DNA of 64,000 nt from Epinephelus fuscoguttatus (GCF_011397635.1 NC_064769.1:13781207-13845206), one strand, 5' to 3'; positions 26,701-39,692 are shown, counted from the stretch's first letter. A program made the numbers and translations. Notes: generated by a model not told the origin, from the sequence alone.

Positions 26701-28207
26701 CACTCACTGTCAACGTAGACGGTGTCAAAGCCCTGCCTAGTGACCAGTAAGTATTACTACCACACACTTGTTTTTGTTATTACTTTCAGAAGAGATTTTG
26801 TGCTGTAAGAAATTGTAATAGATAATAAATTAGTTATGAACAAATGTTGGGACTTATTCATGATTTTTCTGTCTCACAGGACAGAGGTTATCATTTATGT
26901 GGTAGAGCGTTCCCCTAATGGCACCTCCAAGCGGATCCCTGCCTCCACACTCTTCAGTTACCTCGAGCAGGCCAACATCAAGGTCCAGCTCACACAAATC
27001 GGAGTGGCCATGTCTGTCGCGCGCACAGAGCTGTCTCCAACACAGCTCAAACAGCTGCTGCAAAATGCACCTGCAGGTAAATCCATGGTTGTGTCATCCT
27101 CTCGCTTATATCAACAGATTGTTGGTATTTGATTTAGTTCTGAGGATGTCGTCTCTTCTCACCAGGAGTGGACCCCATCATTTGGGAGCAGGCTAAGGTG
27201 GACAACCCTGACCCAGAGAAGTAAGTTGGTTAAGCTCGTCTGTTCAAGATTTCCCATAAAGGGTGGTGTATGAATAACGTGGGGAGGGGATAAGACTTAT
27301 AAATAGAGAAGATTTGCGTTTAGATTTTTCCCCATCTTTGCAGTATTTCACCATACTGGGTAACACCACTTATTCTCATTCTGGTATTTTAAATCTTTGG
27401 TCTTATCCTTTAAATTGTGGCAAAAATGACTTTGAGTCATGCTAACTTTACACTCTCCATGTCCACTGTAGAGATTTGAGAAACCTGAACACACTTTGGG
27501 GAAAGTCCAACAGAGGGAAAAACAGAAATTAGCTTCTAACTTAACTGCGTAGGGATCCACCTCTGGAGCAAAGTTAGAATGACCCATAGTCAGACTGGCC
27601 ACTTATATGACACTAAGACCTATGTTAGAAAATGCCTGACTCCTCCTCTTAATAATAAAGTTGTGCTTCCATAAAAATACACCTGTATATTAGCAGAAGT
27701 GTGATCCATAAAATTGTTTTGGTTTGTTTTATTTCAATCATAAAAGCAGTGTTCACATGCTTGCCCCACCTTGACCAATACAACAGCAGCTCAACCAGAG
27801 CTGAGACCGAATCTAGTGCCCTTCAGCCATATACCATAATTGGAACATGATACACTTGTAAAAAAAACCCTTTATTTTTTTTTAAGTGATATAGAAGTTT
27901 GACCACATAACACCTTAATTCTAACAAAAGAATGAAGATCTCTATTTGTTTCCTGACCGATGTCCCTTATTCCACAACCTTTTGTGGCTTTTTGTTGTTT
28001 ACAATAAAAGAAAACTACATGTTAACTTTCTGTGGTAAAGCATGTTGTCATTTTACGTCTGTCTCCAGATTAATACCAGTGCCCATGGTGGGTTTTAAGG
28101 AGCTGCTTCACCGACTGCAGATCCAGGAGCAGATGACCAAACAGCACCAAACCAGAGTGGATGTGAGTGAAAACACTACTGTCTGTTACTGCCAATCTTA
28201 GTTCTCT

Positions 28208-28243
<36 letters not shown>

Positions 28244-28830
28244 CATGGGCACAGCAGCTTCCCATTATCAACAAAGGAATTTTGAAACAGGTTTTGTGGT
28301 GTCAAGGACGGAGTACACAGATGTCAAATTCATGCAAGCTGCCAACAGTTTGTTTACAGCTGAAATTGCTATTACAAATACAGCTGCAAGTGTCAGTATG
28401 AGGAATCAGAAAATAGATGAATAACTAACAATAAATAAAAGTAAATTGCGTCACATTTACAATTTATATAAGCAGTTTTTATCTGTTAAGCTTGGTTTGG
28501 ATTTGAGGATATTTACACTAGATATATCATGTGAGAATAAGAAGGTAACTCACCAGCTGTGCACTGACAGAGGGAGAACTCATATAAGATTTACTTGAAA
28601 ATCCTTACTTGGGTCAATATCAAAAGCAATGTAAATGCAACATGTGTGAAACTATACATCTCTTGTTCTATCCTGAGCAAAATATCCAAAAAAAAAATAA
28701 ATCCCCAAACATTAAATATTTCTGGAGTAAGGCAACAGGGCAGGAGTTGTTTTCAGCTTTGTAGGTCTAAAAATAAAACCTGAAATCAGTGGAGAAATGC
28801 TCAACATGGCTAATGTTTTCCTCCCTTCTG

Positions 28831-28894
<64 letters not shown>

Positions 28895-30344
28895 GACATG
28901 CAGATTATCTCCAGTGACATCAGTGAACTGCAGAAGAACCAGGCGACCACAGTGGCCAAGATTGCCCAGTACAAGAGGAAGCTGATGGATCTCTCTCACA
29001 GGGTGCTGCAGGTATTAACCCTTTTCCCAGGAAAAGCGAAGTGACCTTGATGGTTACGTAGAGTTTGACTGAATGCCCTGGCACCATCTGTGTCTTTCCT
29101 TGCTTTATCCATTTCCCTCCAGTATTTCTTGACATATTTATCACTCCTCCTCCTCCTCCTCCTCCTCCAATGTTATTTTCCTGGCAGGTGCTGATCAAAC
29201 AGGAGATTCAAAGGAAAAGTGGTTATGCTATCCAAGTGGATGAGGAGCACCTCCGGGTGCAGCTGGACACCATTCAGTCTGAACTAAATGCCCCCACACA
29301 GTTCAAGGTAAGTGTGTCCAAACTCTAGCAGTTGTAAATGCATGCTGACAGAGCTCATGTTTTCTTTCATTAAGCTTTCTAGACTTACCGAGAACTTCCT
29401 AGACTGTTTCTGAAAGACCAGTTTGTAGTTTACTTAAAGTATTGAGTACTGAGTTCTCTTGGAGTGTTCACATATGTGCAAAAATGCTGAGTCACCGCTC
29501 TGAGTCCATTTAGAGGGCTGAATAGGACCAAGTGCGAAAACACTCTAGTGTCACTCCCCAAAATACATTGTGGTGTTTTTCACATTGTTTGAATCCATGT
29601 TTGCTAGCAATCAGTCTTTGTCTTTCCTGCTATTGTCGGTGCATTCCTGCATATCTTGGTGCGTTACCGCCACCGGTAGAGCAGTGGATTATTGTGACAC
29701 CATTGGCAGAAATGTGTGTTGTGCCACCCATGAGATAAACAAAACTTGAGAGCCACTCATAGGCTCCACTGTGCAACTAGAGGGCAAAAACTCCACTGGT
29801 TGGGTTCTGATTGTATTTGTGAATAAACACAGTGTTGTGGTTTTGGTTGTTGTTAGAGATCAAACCGCTATTTGAGATAAAGCGTTCAGTGGATATTTTA
29901 CATTCTCTGTATTGTCTTTTCTGCCAGGGTCGGTTGAATGAACTAATGTCCCAAATCCGGATGCAGAATCACTTTGGAGCTGTGAGATCAGAAGAGCGCT
30001 ACAGTGTTGATGCAGACCTTCTCAGGGAAATCAAACAAGTGAGTTGACACATTTACAGAGTACATCTTATTTTGACGTCTGTGCCCTGTAACTCTAGTTT
30101 CACACCTGGATGCACAGGTCTCTAGACCATGATAAGTCTTTAAAATTATTATTATTATTTTTTTAAGATTTCAGGCATCTACTGAAACACTTTTCCTTTC
30201 TTATGTCACTTTCAGCACTTGAAACAGCAGCAGGATGGTTTAAGTCACTTGATCAGCGTCATCAAAGATGACTTGGAAGACATCAAACTCATAGAGCACG
30301 GGCTGAGTGACAGTGGACACATGAGAGGAGGCATCCTGAGCTGA
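20752..30344 (+). CDS. nup54: nup54, nucleoporin p54
   Basis: Subunit of the Nup62-Nup58-Nup54 central-channel complex of the nuclear pore. Fifteen exons join in phase: 20752-20794, 21298-21414, 22374-22457, 22626-22790, 23201-23287, 25455-25613, 26249-26475, 26559-26746, 26880-27076, 27166-27220, 28069-28162, 28904-29011, 29188-29307, 29928-30038, 30216-30344; 627 residues. The start MAFSFGGATSNPAA is followed by an FG-repeat region (about residues 1-235: SFG, GFG, LFG), then the conserved Nup54 region (LSAPTLLGDERDSILAKWNQ, FTQENPFCRFK, VIIYVVERSPNGTSKR, GVDPIIWEQAKVDNPD) and the C-terminal alpha-helical coiled coil (IQRKSGYAIQVDEEHLRVQL, RMQNHFGAVRSEERY, HLKQQQDGLSHLI). The human protein is about 507 residues; the extra length here is in the FG region. 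Polyadenylation signals lie at 30722 and 30766. It runs tandem after scarb2 and tail to tail with ppef2. Confidence 0.97.
21720..22195 (+). mobile_element. MITE-like family, copy B
   Basis: Starts AAAGGTCCAGTGTGTTAGAT and ends TATATCCCCCTAAATCC. It shares the TAGTGGCATCTAG, CCAGAGCCAGTGTTTGG and GGGCTACTGTAGAAAC blocks with the copies at 19650, 42690 and (inverted) 46085. It lies in nup54 intron 2. Confidence 0.7.
23828..25223. mobile_element. TIR element interrupted by a second element
   Basis: The left end AGGGCTGTCCCGAAC, with CAATCAAAGCTTCAG inside, is mirrored on the right by ACAGTCAAAGCTTCAAAGC and TTCGGGTTCAGCCCTAA. The element at 24444-24999 lies between them. It is in nup54 intron 5. 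Confidence 0.5.
24444..24999. mobile_element. 556-bp non-autonomous DNA element with ~38-bp inverted ends
   Basis: The left end starts CCAGGATAGTCCGGGGGA and continues TTCAATTGGGC. The right end, read inward, starts CCAGGATAGTCCGGGGGA and continues TTCAATTGGGCCAGGA. There are only about two mismatches over 38 bp. No transposase is encoded. Confidence 0.8.
28216..28242 (+). repeat. poly(A) tract
   Basis: Uninterrupted A run of about 26 nt in nup54 intron 11. Confidence 0.9.
28833..28892 (+). repeat. (CA)30 microsatellite at a splice acceptor
   Basis: Thirty uninterrupted CA units end 11 nt before nup54 exon 12 (starts 28904, acceptor ...GGACATGCAG). The repeat replaces the usual polypyrimidine tract. 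Confidence 0.95.
29145..29168 (+). repeat. (TCC)n tract
   Basis: About eight TCC units upstream of the acceptor of nup54 exon 13; it supplies pyrimidines for splicing. Confidence 0.8.
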
Positions 30345-30790
30345 GTCCACCCTACCAACACACACATACATATGCTCTCAGTCCTCTGAAAAGTGGATTG
30401 GCTGTCAATTAATCTTGAAGCAATTTTTTGCCTTCAGGTTTGATCATAGCGGGGCATCTGAATTTGGAGACTTCTCTTTTATTTGTCACAATTTTGGCTG
30501 GTTTACCAGGACTCTGCCCCGTTGTCTGTACCAACAAAACAATGACTGGTTAATCTGTGCTTTCCGCACTGATGTAGAGCGCTTGATGGAAAGACTCATC
30601 ATCGTCTAATAATAGCTGGCTTTCCTTATGTTAAATCAGATTATGGATATAAGACTATGATTGTGACTGACATGTAAACAAGTTGTGGGATTGAGTGTGT
30701 GTTGGGATTGAATACATTGTAAATAAATCTTTGTATCTCCTTTTTTATGCTGTTGTTAGAATGTTAATAAATTTCATTTAAATTGAAAAC
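30345..30790 (+). other. nup54: nup54 3' UTR
   Basis: Short non-coding 3' region after the TGA with two AATAAA signals (30722-30727, 30766-30771). Confidence 0.7.
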
Positions 30791-32437
30791 AAGTTTTTTA
30801 ATACATCCCTTTCCTTGTGTAAGTATTGTAAAGGAAGCTTCATTTTTAGTGTGTGCTCCATGTATTTCTGTCTGAACAGATCCACTTTCTTGCCTTTCTA
30901 CCTGCATCCTATTTTTGATTAAAGGAGCACCAATTAACCGGCTATTGATCAGTCTGCCAATTTTCAGTTTGATTGGCCATGACCGGTGACCAGCCAGTCA
31001 GTCTCAGATATAGGCAATCCTGTGCTGATCAAATTTACCAGCATGCACTGCACAAGGAACATAAATATTGATAGTGTAGGCAGAGCAGTTGCACTATGGT
31101 CCATGGGGTTGGGGGCAGAGAACGGGCTCTTGCAAGTGAAAAAAATATGCGGTGTTCAAAGAAGAACACATGTTAAACACATGTTAGTTATTTAGTCAGT
31201 AATGTTTTATTATGAACATGAAATAGAATTTTCCTTGAAAGAAAAGTTCGGAAAATGTTTGTGTATGCTGTCGATTATAGTTCTTTGAAAAAAAGAAAAT
31301 TAGAATTGGCCAAAATCGGAATTGGCAGGTCAGAATTAAAAAGAGCGGAAATTGTAATCAGTCAAGAAAATCACAATGGGTGCGTGTCTATTTTTTGATC
31401 TGTAGAGATTACATATTGTTGTGTTGTTGTTGTTGTGCAAATATGGGCCATCTCATGTCACCTGTGTTTAGCTTCAGACAAGCTCTTTCCAGCATCTCAT
31501 CAAAGTAGGGCTTGTGTTGATAGGATTCATGTCCTGAATGTAGACTGTCTGGCAGTTCAACTGATTAAGCAGCTTTCAGACAGATTATATCCCCTCGTGC
31601 AGCAGAGAGGGTCTGAATTACAGACTGTTTTTCAGAGCACAGTCAGAAGTGAATAATTACTCATGTGCAGGAGTTGTAGCTTACACAGACTGAGAACTAA
31701 TATTTAGAATTTCAGACCTGAGGTAGAGCCGCTTTCTCACTGATCAAATTTGATCAAGCTCCATGATGTATAGAGTTGAATTCAAAGGAAAAGCCTGTGG
31801 ACCATGTATTCATGCCTTGGCTAGCCTTACTTGTATTCAATTTAGTAGTCTAAAGAGTAAATTTTAGTATAACATACCCTTGAAGAATGTTCCATTGATT
31901 TAGCATTGCACTCAACAATGTCAGAGTAACAACGGACGGAGACAAAAAATATTAAAATGGATGCAGCATAATTTTTATTCCACTCATTCCTTGGTAAAAC
32001 ATAGCACCTACATTACCCTAAATGCAACCTGAGTCCAGACATACTGGTCAGAGATTCGGTTTGATTACGCTAGTGGCAGCTAATGTAGCCTTGAGCTGCT
32101 AGCCTTAAGTAGAGACGAGGAGTGGGCTGCAGAGGTCTGGTAAGCTCACTTCTTTCCAACTCCATGACCCCAAAAGGCTATATCAACATTTTTCACATAT
32201 GCGGATCATGGAGTTACATGAACGTTACCATACGTCAACTCCTTAAATACACTCAAAAAAGTAAAAATTAAAAAAGAGAGCCACAAATCTAAGAGGTAGG
32301 TTGATTTGCACATGTCAAATGAATAAGGTACTACTAATTTGAATTTCCACAGATGTGTATCCAGGTGAACATCTACCCAAACTGTCCTGTGTGTTCTCTA
32401 TGCAGCAGGCTTCCGCTACAGCTCCTGGTCCAGGCTC
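30791..32437. other. intergenic between convergent nup54 and ppef2, including ppef2 3' UTR
   Basis: No coding exon seen. A TTTATT on the + strand at 31974-31979 (AATAAA on the minus strand), about 460 nt beyond the ppef2 stop, is a candidate ppef2 polyadenylation signal. Confidence 0.5.
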
Positions 32438-35400
32438 TCAGGTATGTGCAGAGAGGTCCACCAGTCGGAAAGCCTCCAAGAACTCATTGATATCGATGCT
32501 CCCGTCCTTGTTAAAGTCGATGCTCTGGACCAGCTCAGTGATGGCCTTGTCACTGATCTCTGTCTTAAGATGAGAGCTCAGGAGCTTCCAGGTTTGCCGG
32601 AACTCCTCAATAGAAATCAAACCTATAATGAAACAAAGGAGGGAGGATGTAGTTGTACACTTTTCAAATTTGTGGCGTGGAAAAATCTGTATTTTGTGTG
32701 AGTGCCATGCATTTTGTTGATTCACTTTGAGTTGAGAGATCTATAGAGTATTTATAGAAAGACCTTAATAGCAACCAATCTTATAGTTGTTGAGATATTT
32801 CAGTCTGGTCCAAAGTGGTTTGACTTGCTGACCAATAGATTGTCGTCCTTACAGCTACAGTATGCCGCCAACATGGTTCAAAAGCAGAGAAAGATACGGA
32901 GCTGTTGTGTCTGGAATCCAGACTTAGCTGTCTACCAACCTGAGTGATCTGTGTCTATGATCCGGAAGATGGTTTCCAGGTTGGAGTGGTTTTTGTACAT
33001 AGTGTCCAGTATGCTGTTATCTGAGACCTGATATTGTAAAGAGACAAATCGATTAAGAATTTGTGACTCTGTTTGTCTCAGAAGGTAGAGAAATGGAGTG
33101 AGAAAGGCAGACCGATAAGACTGACCTCTAGTTTGGGCTCAGTGATGGAGAGCTCCCTTATCCATTGATGGTAGTCCACCATGCCATACTGGGTACTGCT
33201 GACAAGCTGAGGGCGCAGCACCCTCCAGGGCAAACCCAGATTCAGTACTCTCTCTGTGGCAGTGGCCCAGTCCTTTAAAGAGATCATCCCTGAGACACAG
33301 AGGATAAATACAGTGGAGTTATTTACATCCTTAAACGCTGACACAATAATCTGTTGTGCATAACTGAGTGTGACTGTTAAAGTTTTAAAATGTATCACTG
33401 CTGTTAAGCACATAGCTATACCTTTGTTGTTTGGATCAAACTCCTGGAAGGCACTGATAAGATCGGACTTATGTACGAACAGTTGTCCCCTTAGAGCTCG
33501 CAGGGCTGATCTCTCTGTCCACCCGACACTGACAAAGAGCAGGTAGAGAAAACATTTTCACTTCTCCCAAAATTACTCAACTGAAAGTATTTGTTTTGGG
33601 GACACACATTAGATTATTTTTAATGGATTTCTGTCGTCTTGAATTCTGTGCAGCCCTGCGTTTGTACCTTTGTCTCAGGGAGAGCTCTCGGCCTGTACTG
33701 CTGGCCTGATACTGAATGAAGTGGGGGACCAGATCGGGGCCCATTCGAATGTAGGCTCCTCTGTTGCTGCCCACCGCATAGTAGTTAGACGCTGAGAATA
33801 TAGTAAGCACCTAGATGCAACAGAAGACGGTAAGTAAGTTTGCTATGGCTCACAGTTAGTGACCAAGTGATCACTGATTGCTGTCAGATCAAATGCTTAA
33901 AGGGGCAGTTCAGCCCAAAATTAGAAATACATATTTTTTCTCTTACCTGTAGTGCTATTTATCTATCTAGATTGTTTTGGTATGAGTTGCTGAGTGCTGG
34001 AGATATCGTCCGAGGAGATGTCTGCCTTCTCTTGTTTATAATGGAACTAGATGGCACTCGGTTTGTGGTGCTCAAAGTGCCAAAAAAATACATTTGGAAA
34101 ACTCAACAGCAATGTCTCTTTCCAGAAATCATGATCCAGTGATTCAAGATGATCCACAGACCTCACACCACTCAGCAACTAACACCAAAATATTCTAGAC
34201 TGATAAATAAAACCACAGGTCCTGTTTTTCATCTCTAGTCGAACTTGACAAAACCCCTTAAAGGCTAAAAATACTTGTTTCCACATTCAGTATTCCACCT
34301 TACACTCTACCTCAGGTGTATCTTTGTGCTCACCTTGCGGTCGTGGCAGAACTCATAACCGTCCTGTTTGCATTCATGGGAGCGGATGAGGAGCTGGAGG
34401 TTGTGTCTTGCCAGCACTTCCTCAGTGACGTCTGGCCCCCAGTAGCAGCCTCCACCTCGTACCTCATTGGGTATGCAGCCATTTTGGGGCATTGGATCAC
34501 TCCACAACACGTCCACTATCTGGGTGTGAAATAATGATCGTGAGAGTGAAATGTCTGTACTGTTCAGTAACCCACCAAACGACCGGAAATAACAAAGTCA
34601 TGAAAAGTGCTCAATGTTAAACAGTCACTGAGACCTAACACCCTTCCTGTCACTTACTTGTTTCCACTCATCCACATCTGACTGTGTTGTTTCACCAGAC
34701 TCCGGGTCTGAGTCAGAGTCAGACGACTTCATCTCACCGTAGGACTGGTCAAACCCAGCCAGCCTGCGCCTCCTTTTCAGCTCCTCTTCCACTGACCAGT
34801 TGATTTGGCTGCTCACTGGTGTGTGATGAAGCGAGCGGCGTTGGAAGTAATGCCTGTGAGCTGGGGTCGAGCCTTGGTAAGTCAGAGAACACACTCGACG
34901 CCGGCCCTCCAGTGGTCCACCAGCATCACCGCTCCTGTTCATATTCTGAGCCTTACTGCCATTGACTGCATCATGGGTCAGTTTAGGAGGCCTGAGAGCT
35001 GACACATACTGCGCACATTAAAAAAGCACAGATTAATACTTTATATAATGATCATTATAATGTTTGTGTTGGTTGCATTTTACAGACAACATATCCAGAG
35101 TCATTTTAATGATGCTGAAGGCCTCTCTTACTTTGTGTCTGTCCACTCTGGCTAACATGTTGAGGTCTGTCGTGTCAGAGATCCCACCATGCACAATCAA
35201 CACCTTGTTATCGATCAGTGTGGCCAGAGGCAGCCAGCTGAAGATCTTCTGCAGAAGCTTTAGGATCTTCTTGCCATGCACCTGCGAAACAGGTCAAACG
35301 TACAGTGACTTACATACAGTTACACAGCCTTACATACAATAATAACTATAATCTAAAACTATATAACTACAAAACTTTTTATGTGGACAGTTTTCAGCCA

Positions 35401-38400
35401 GCTAGTGAGGCTTTGTTCCAGTTAATATGATTGTGTTGTACTGATGAATAAAATTGATTCAGATTCCCTCTGTGTGTACACATACTTGGCCAATAAAGCT
35501 GATTCTGATAAACACACACACAAACAATGTCCCTCATGCTGGGAGTATAACATGATGTATTAAATAGCTTCTGGCAGTTTTTAGTAAAGCATTTTTTCAG
35601 GCCTCAAGGGGCAGCCAGAGTCAGCCACATCACGCGAACTGAAAAAGTTACAATCTGAAGGTTACTTTTACACATGCAGGCTAGAATGAGGTGAAAATAA
35701 AAGTGCATGTGGTTTGTACATGACTTCACTATTTCCATTTGATGCCACTTTATACTTGTCAGGGGGAATTAAGGTACATTACATTATTATGCTGTTTTTG
35801 CAGATATGGATTGTACATACAGAACAAGAGGTTTTAAAACATGATGCATGGCTATAGGATAAACAGTATAAAACAACAAAGTAGTTTCACATTTATGCAT
35901 CAGTAACGATGATAAAAAGATGTAATATATAACAGTATAACACCTGGAGGGTCCATTTGCATTGGTGGAAGAAGTATTAAGATCTTTTACTCAAGTAAAA
36001 GCATTAAACTGTGGAAAATGCTCCAGTACAAGAAAAAGTCCTTCATTCAAATCTTAAGCTAAAGTTATTATCAGCAAAATATACTTAAAGAATGAGAAGT
36101 AAAAGTATTCATTGTGCAGTAAAATGCTCCCTGTCCATGTTTTTACTGTTATACAGCATATGATGTTTTTGGATTAATATTAATGCTGCTTTAGTGTGTA
36201 TGTTGCATTTTACTGCTGTAGATGTTAAATGTTGTGCTTATACTAACTACTGCTGCTCAGAAAAACACTTAAGGCATGAGTCAGTCAGAAATATTCAAAT
36301 TAAAAATAACAAAATTTGGCGATACATTGTTTTCTTTGGACAGGATGAGTATGAAAAATCAAAATCAGAAGAGTAACTGAAGCTATCAGACAAATCTAGT
36401 GGAGTAAAAAGTGAAATGTTTAAGTGTATGTATAAAGTTAAATAAAACCAAAATGCAAAAGTAAAGCTCAAGTACCTCAAATTTGTGATTAAGTACAGTT
36501 CTTGAGTTAATGTACTTAGTTGAATTTGGCCACTGGGTGTTGCTACTTTTATTTAAGCAAAAGGATGTGAATACATCTTTCATTACTGAGGTTAAGTTTG
36601 GCTGAGAGAACTGTAATGTTAAGGTTAAAGCAAAATACACAAAACCTACCCTGTATTTTCCCAAAACTTCTTTAGTGAAACCATATCTAAAGAAAACACA
36701 CAGCAAACAACCAGATTAGTGTACACAGGTTGAATATATCAGAACACTAAAGCCACTGAGCATATTGTGACTAAATTAACAAAAACATTAATACTAAGAA
36801 CAAGCTGCTAAATTGGAGTTTAAGAAGAGAAAAATGAGCTTACCTCAGGTTAACAATGTGGTCCTCGTGGTTCCCTCTGTTCAGATGGACATCATTGGGA
36901 TAGACGAGCAGGAACCCAAACAGGATGAGCAGGATCTCTAAAGAGTTTTTACCGCGATCCACAAAGTCTCCATTGAAGACGTACGGTGTCTCACAGGACG
37001 GCAAACCATTCTGGACAGATTCAGTTAAAGGTGTTAATTAAAAATGAACATCCCTGTCTGACGATATGATGATTTGCATGTTGTAAATACCTTGTAGAAT
37101 ATCAACAGCAGATCTTCAAGTTGCCCGTGTAAGTCTCCTGGGAATGGATAAATAATGTGTTAATATTTGTGACGTGTGAGTGCACGCTGAATGTTTAAAG
37201 GGCAATAAAAAAAATAATTCAGAGCAAAATGTGTCCAGGAAAGGCTTGCTGTTGCGTACCGCATATGGTAATGTGTTTGTCATGGCAGGAGGAGACTTGA
37301 CTGATATTTGGAAGACCTCTCAGATTTCTCCAAGTCTCTCCAAGAAGCTGCAGAACATATCGAGCATGAAGCTGCTACTGGGAAGAAAACCAGTATGAAT
37401 AAGCTGAGCGCTAAGGAGAATGCTTGCTTTGAAAACCTGCCATGAGTGTATTTTATATGCCTGTGTGCTTACTTGTTTGTGCTTGAAGGCCTCCACCAGC
37501 TTCGACACCCCACAGAAAGTCATGGGGAAGGTCAGATGGGGGCCAGTGTAGCTGTCGGGGACCTCAACGTTCTTGTAGCAAAAGTATCTCTCCCACTCTG
37601 TGTCCTGACAGATTTCATTCTTACGAAAGATGTGAGATATTAGGTTTCCTACGTTGACAGCAGAGAGGGAAAAAGAGGGAAGTGGATCAGTGTCACATTA
37701 GCAGAGAGTAAACCGGGTGAGCTCAGATTATCTCACTGTCAGTAATCTAATGAAACCTACAAGTCAGTGAATTAAACGGGAGTTGAGAGTCAGTCTTACT
37801 TTCACTGCTGGCTGGGGTGAAGTGTTCCATCAAGAAACCAAAAAAATTGTGGAGCTGCAGGAAGGAAAAACATAATCTGAGAATCATAGTTAATTTGCAG
37901 TGTCAGAGGAAAGATTAATGAACATGAAGATATACTTTATTAATCCCTGAGGGGATTACTCTGTTGTCCCGAGATACACACACACGCACAAAGAATGACC
38001 TATTCATGCATTAAATGGAGAGATGTCAGAGTGAGGGGGCCACCCATAGATAGGTGCCCCAAGTAGCTGGGGGTTTGGTGCCTTGCTCAAGGGCACCTGG
38101 CACCTCTTCTGCTACCAGGCCACAGTCCCTATGGACTGAGCTACTGCTGCCTAGACTTAGAATATGCAGCCATACTAGCAGCTCCCTGCTTTGAGCTAAA
38201 TGCTAATGTCATCAGTGTATATGCTCACTATCACAGTTTTGTTAGCAGCTAACATCTGCTAATAAGTATGAAACACAAAGTACAGCTGAGGCTACAGAGG
38301 CTGTGATTCATTTTGCAGATATTTGGTCATAACCCCAAGTACTGGACAAAAAAATTTTGACCCAGGGTGGTGCGAAAGGAATTGTTTAAAGGACAATTCA

Positions 38401-39692
38401 CCCCAAAATCAGAAAATAGGCTCTCATATTTTTTTCTCTTACCTATTTATCAATCAAGATTTTCTTTGGTGTGAGTTGCTGAGTGTTGGAGATATCAGCT
38501 GTAGAGATGTCTGCCTTCTCTCTAATGTAATAGAATTAGATGACACTTGGCGTGTGGTGCTCAAAGGGCCAAAAAAATACATTTGAAAAACTCAGCAGCA
38601 ATATCTCTTCCCAGAAGTCGTGATCCAGTTACTGATGATAATCCACAGACCTTGCTGTGAGCAGTATCATGTAGAAACTATTTTCTTTCTACTGAACTAC
38701 ACCCACGTACCATATTACCATGCAAAAGGCCGTGCAACACTCAGTAACTCACAACAAAACAATCTAGATCAATAAATAGCACAACAGTGCAACAGAGGAA
38801 ATATATGTATTTTTGATTTGGGAGTGAACTGTCCCTTTAAGGGACCACCAAAGTTGATGCAATTTATCCTCTGGGGACCATGACTGTCCATTTCAAATAT
38901 CACAACAATCGATCAACTTGTGATTGGATTTTTCAGTCAAATGCAAAAACATCAACCTCATTGTGGCACTAGAGGAAAGGTTGGAGAATCACTGAAGTCT
39001 GTACAATTCATTCTCTGGGGAGCATGAATATCCGTTCAAAACTTCATGGCAGTACATCCAATAGTTGTTGAGATATTTCTTATTGACTGACATTATGATC
39101 TACCATGCTGCCAACATGGCTTAGAAATTAATTGTCACCATGGAGAGGTTCACAGCTGTGTGTGAGCTCACCTTGTTCTGGTCTTGCTCTCCTGCATATT
39201 CAATAGACTGGAAGATGTTCCACGTGCACCTGCGTCTCACCTCCAGCCGGGCAACATACTGACGGTACCAGCGCTGGATCAACAGAGCCGCTCTGATTGC
39301 TAAAGATCACAGGAGAGAGAAGAGGGAAGCACTTGATCATAACCATGCTGAGGTAACCTACACTCACTCACTGTGTCAGATCTTGACTGGAGGACTCACC
39401 AGTGGCAGCTTCACAGTGTGCAGGAAAATTGAGTAGAGAATACAAAAGTAAGCAAACTATTAACTGAGAATGTTTACATGTACTATAAAGATGTAATGGC
39501 ATATATTTACCTGGAACTGAAATGCTCACTAAAAATGAAAAAAAAAACAAAGACACCAACATTAAATTATTGCATTTAAAAGGAATGTTTCTTTAAAAAC
39601 GCTGGATTATTCACTAGAGTGATTGAGCTAAATGCTGCACCTCTGTCACATTTCTTCAGCTGTAGTTGAGATTTTCCCATGCCGCATCCCAT
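32438..39692 (-). CDS. ppef2: ppef2, serine/threonine phosphatase with EF hands
   Basis: RdgC/PPEF-type calcium-linked phosphatase, best known from photoreceptors. Minus-strand exons: 39692-39641, 39528-39511, 39408-39400, 39299-39172, 37854-37800, 37648-37473, 37374-37260, 37137-37091, 37010-36844, 36686-36650, 35281-35132, 35008-34658, 34519-34334, 33810-33668, 33528-33422, 33289-33126, 33027-32940, 32622-32438; all phases agree, 725 residues (human PPEF2 about 753). Order: MGCG start (N-myristoylation/palmitoylation type), IQ motif ([16 protein letters not shown]), [12 protein letters not shown], metal-binding GDLHG, GDFVDRG and RGNHE, then VHGG and SHEC, a variable acidic insert in exon 35008-34658, [15 protein letters not shown], then EF-hand loops including DTDHSGLISIEE and [12 protein letters not shown]. 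The catalytic and EF-hand exons are secure. The first three exons (52, 18 and 9 nt) are inferred from splice sites and phase only. Confidence 0.94.
33898..34265. mobile_element. MITE family E, copy 1
   Basis: Shares AAAATCAG/TTAGAAA, TCTCTTACCT, GAGTTGCTGAGTG, GAGATGTCTGCCTTCTCT and CCAAAAAAATACATTTG with 38385-38842. It starts AAAGGGGCAGTTCAGCCC. It lies in a ppef2 intron; the right end is degenerate. Confidence 0.65.
35962..36536. mobile_element. repeat family F ('ggtggaagaagtatt'), copy 1
   Basis: Begins GGTGGAAGAAGTATTAAGAT and CTCAAGTAAAAG, and ends AAGTACCTCAAATTTGTG with TGTACTTAGTT. The same series of blocks occurs at 54164-54922. Common fish interspersed element, in a ppef2 intron. 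Confidence 0.7.
37925..38155 (-). mobile_element. tRNA-derived SINE, minus strand
   Basis: On the minus strand the head reads GCAGCAGTAGCTCAGTCCAT (A-box like), followed by CTGGTAGCAGAAGAGGTGCC and CCTTGAGCAAGGCACC. It ends at GGGATTAATAAAGTATATC, a typical fish SINE tail. It lies in a ppef2 intron. Confidence 0.65.
38170..39110 (+). repeat. dispersed GCTAACATG-rich repeat, copy 3, split by a MITE
   Basis: 38186-38365 matches 1480-1735. After the MITE (38385-38842) the repeat resumes with GGGACCATGACTGTCC, TTGTTGAGATATTTC and TGCCAACATGGCTT. A further fragment of the last part occurs at about 32775-32890. Confidence 0.6.
38385..38842. mobile_element. MITE family E, copy 2, with inverted ends
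   Basis: Starts AAAGGACAATTCACCCCAAA and ends TTTGGGAGTGAACTGTCCCT, a clear inverted pair. It is homologous to 33898-34265 and nested in the repeat 38170-39110. Confidence 0.8.
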
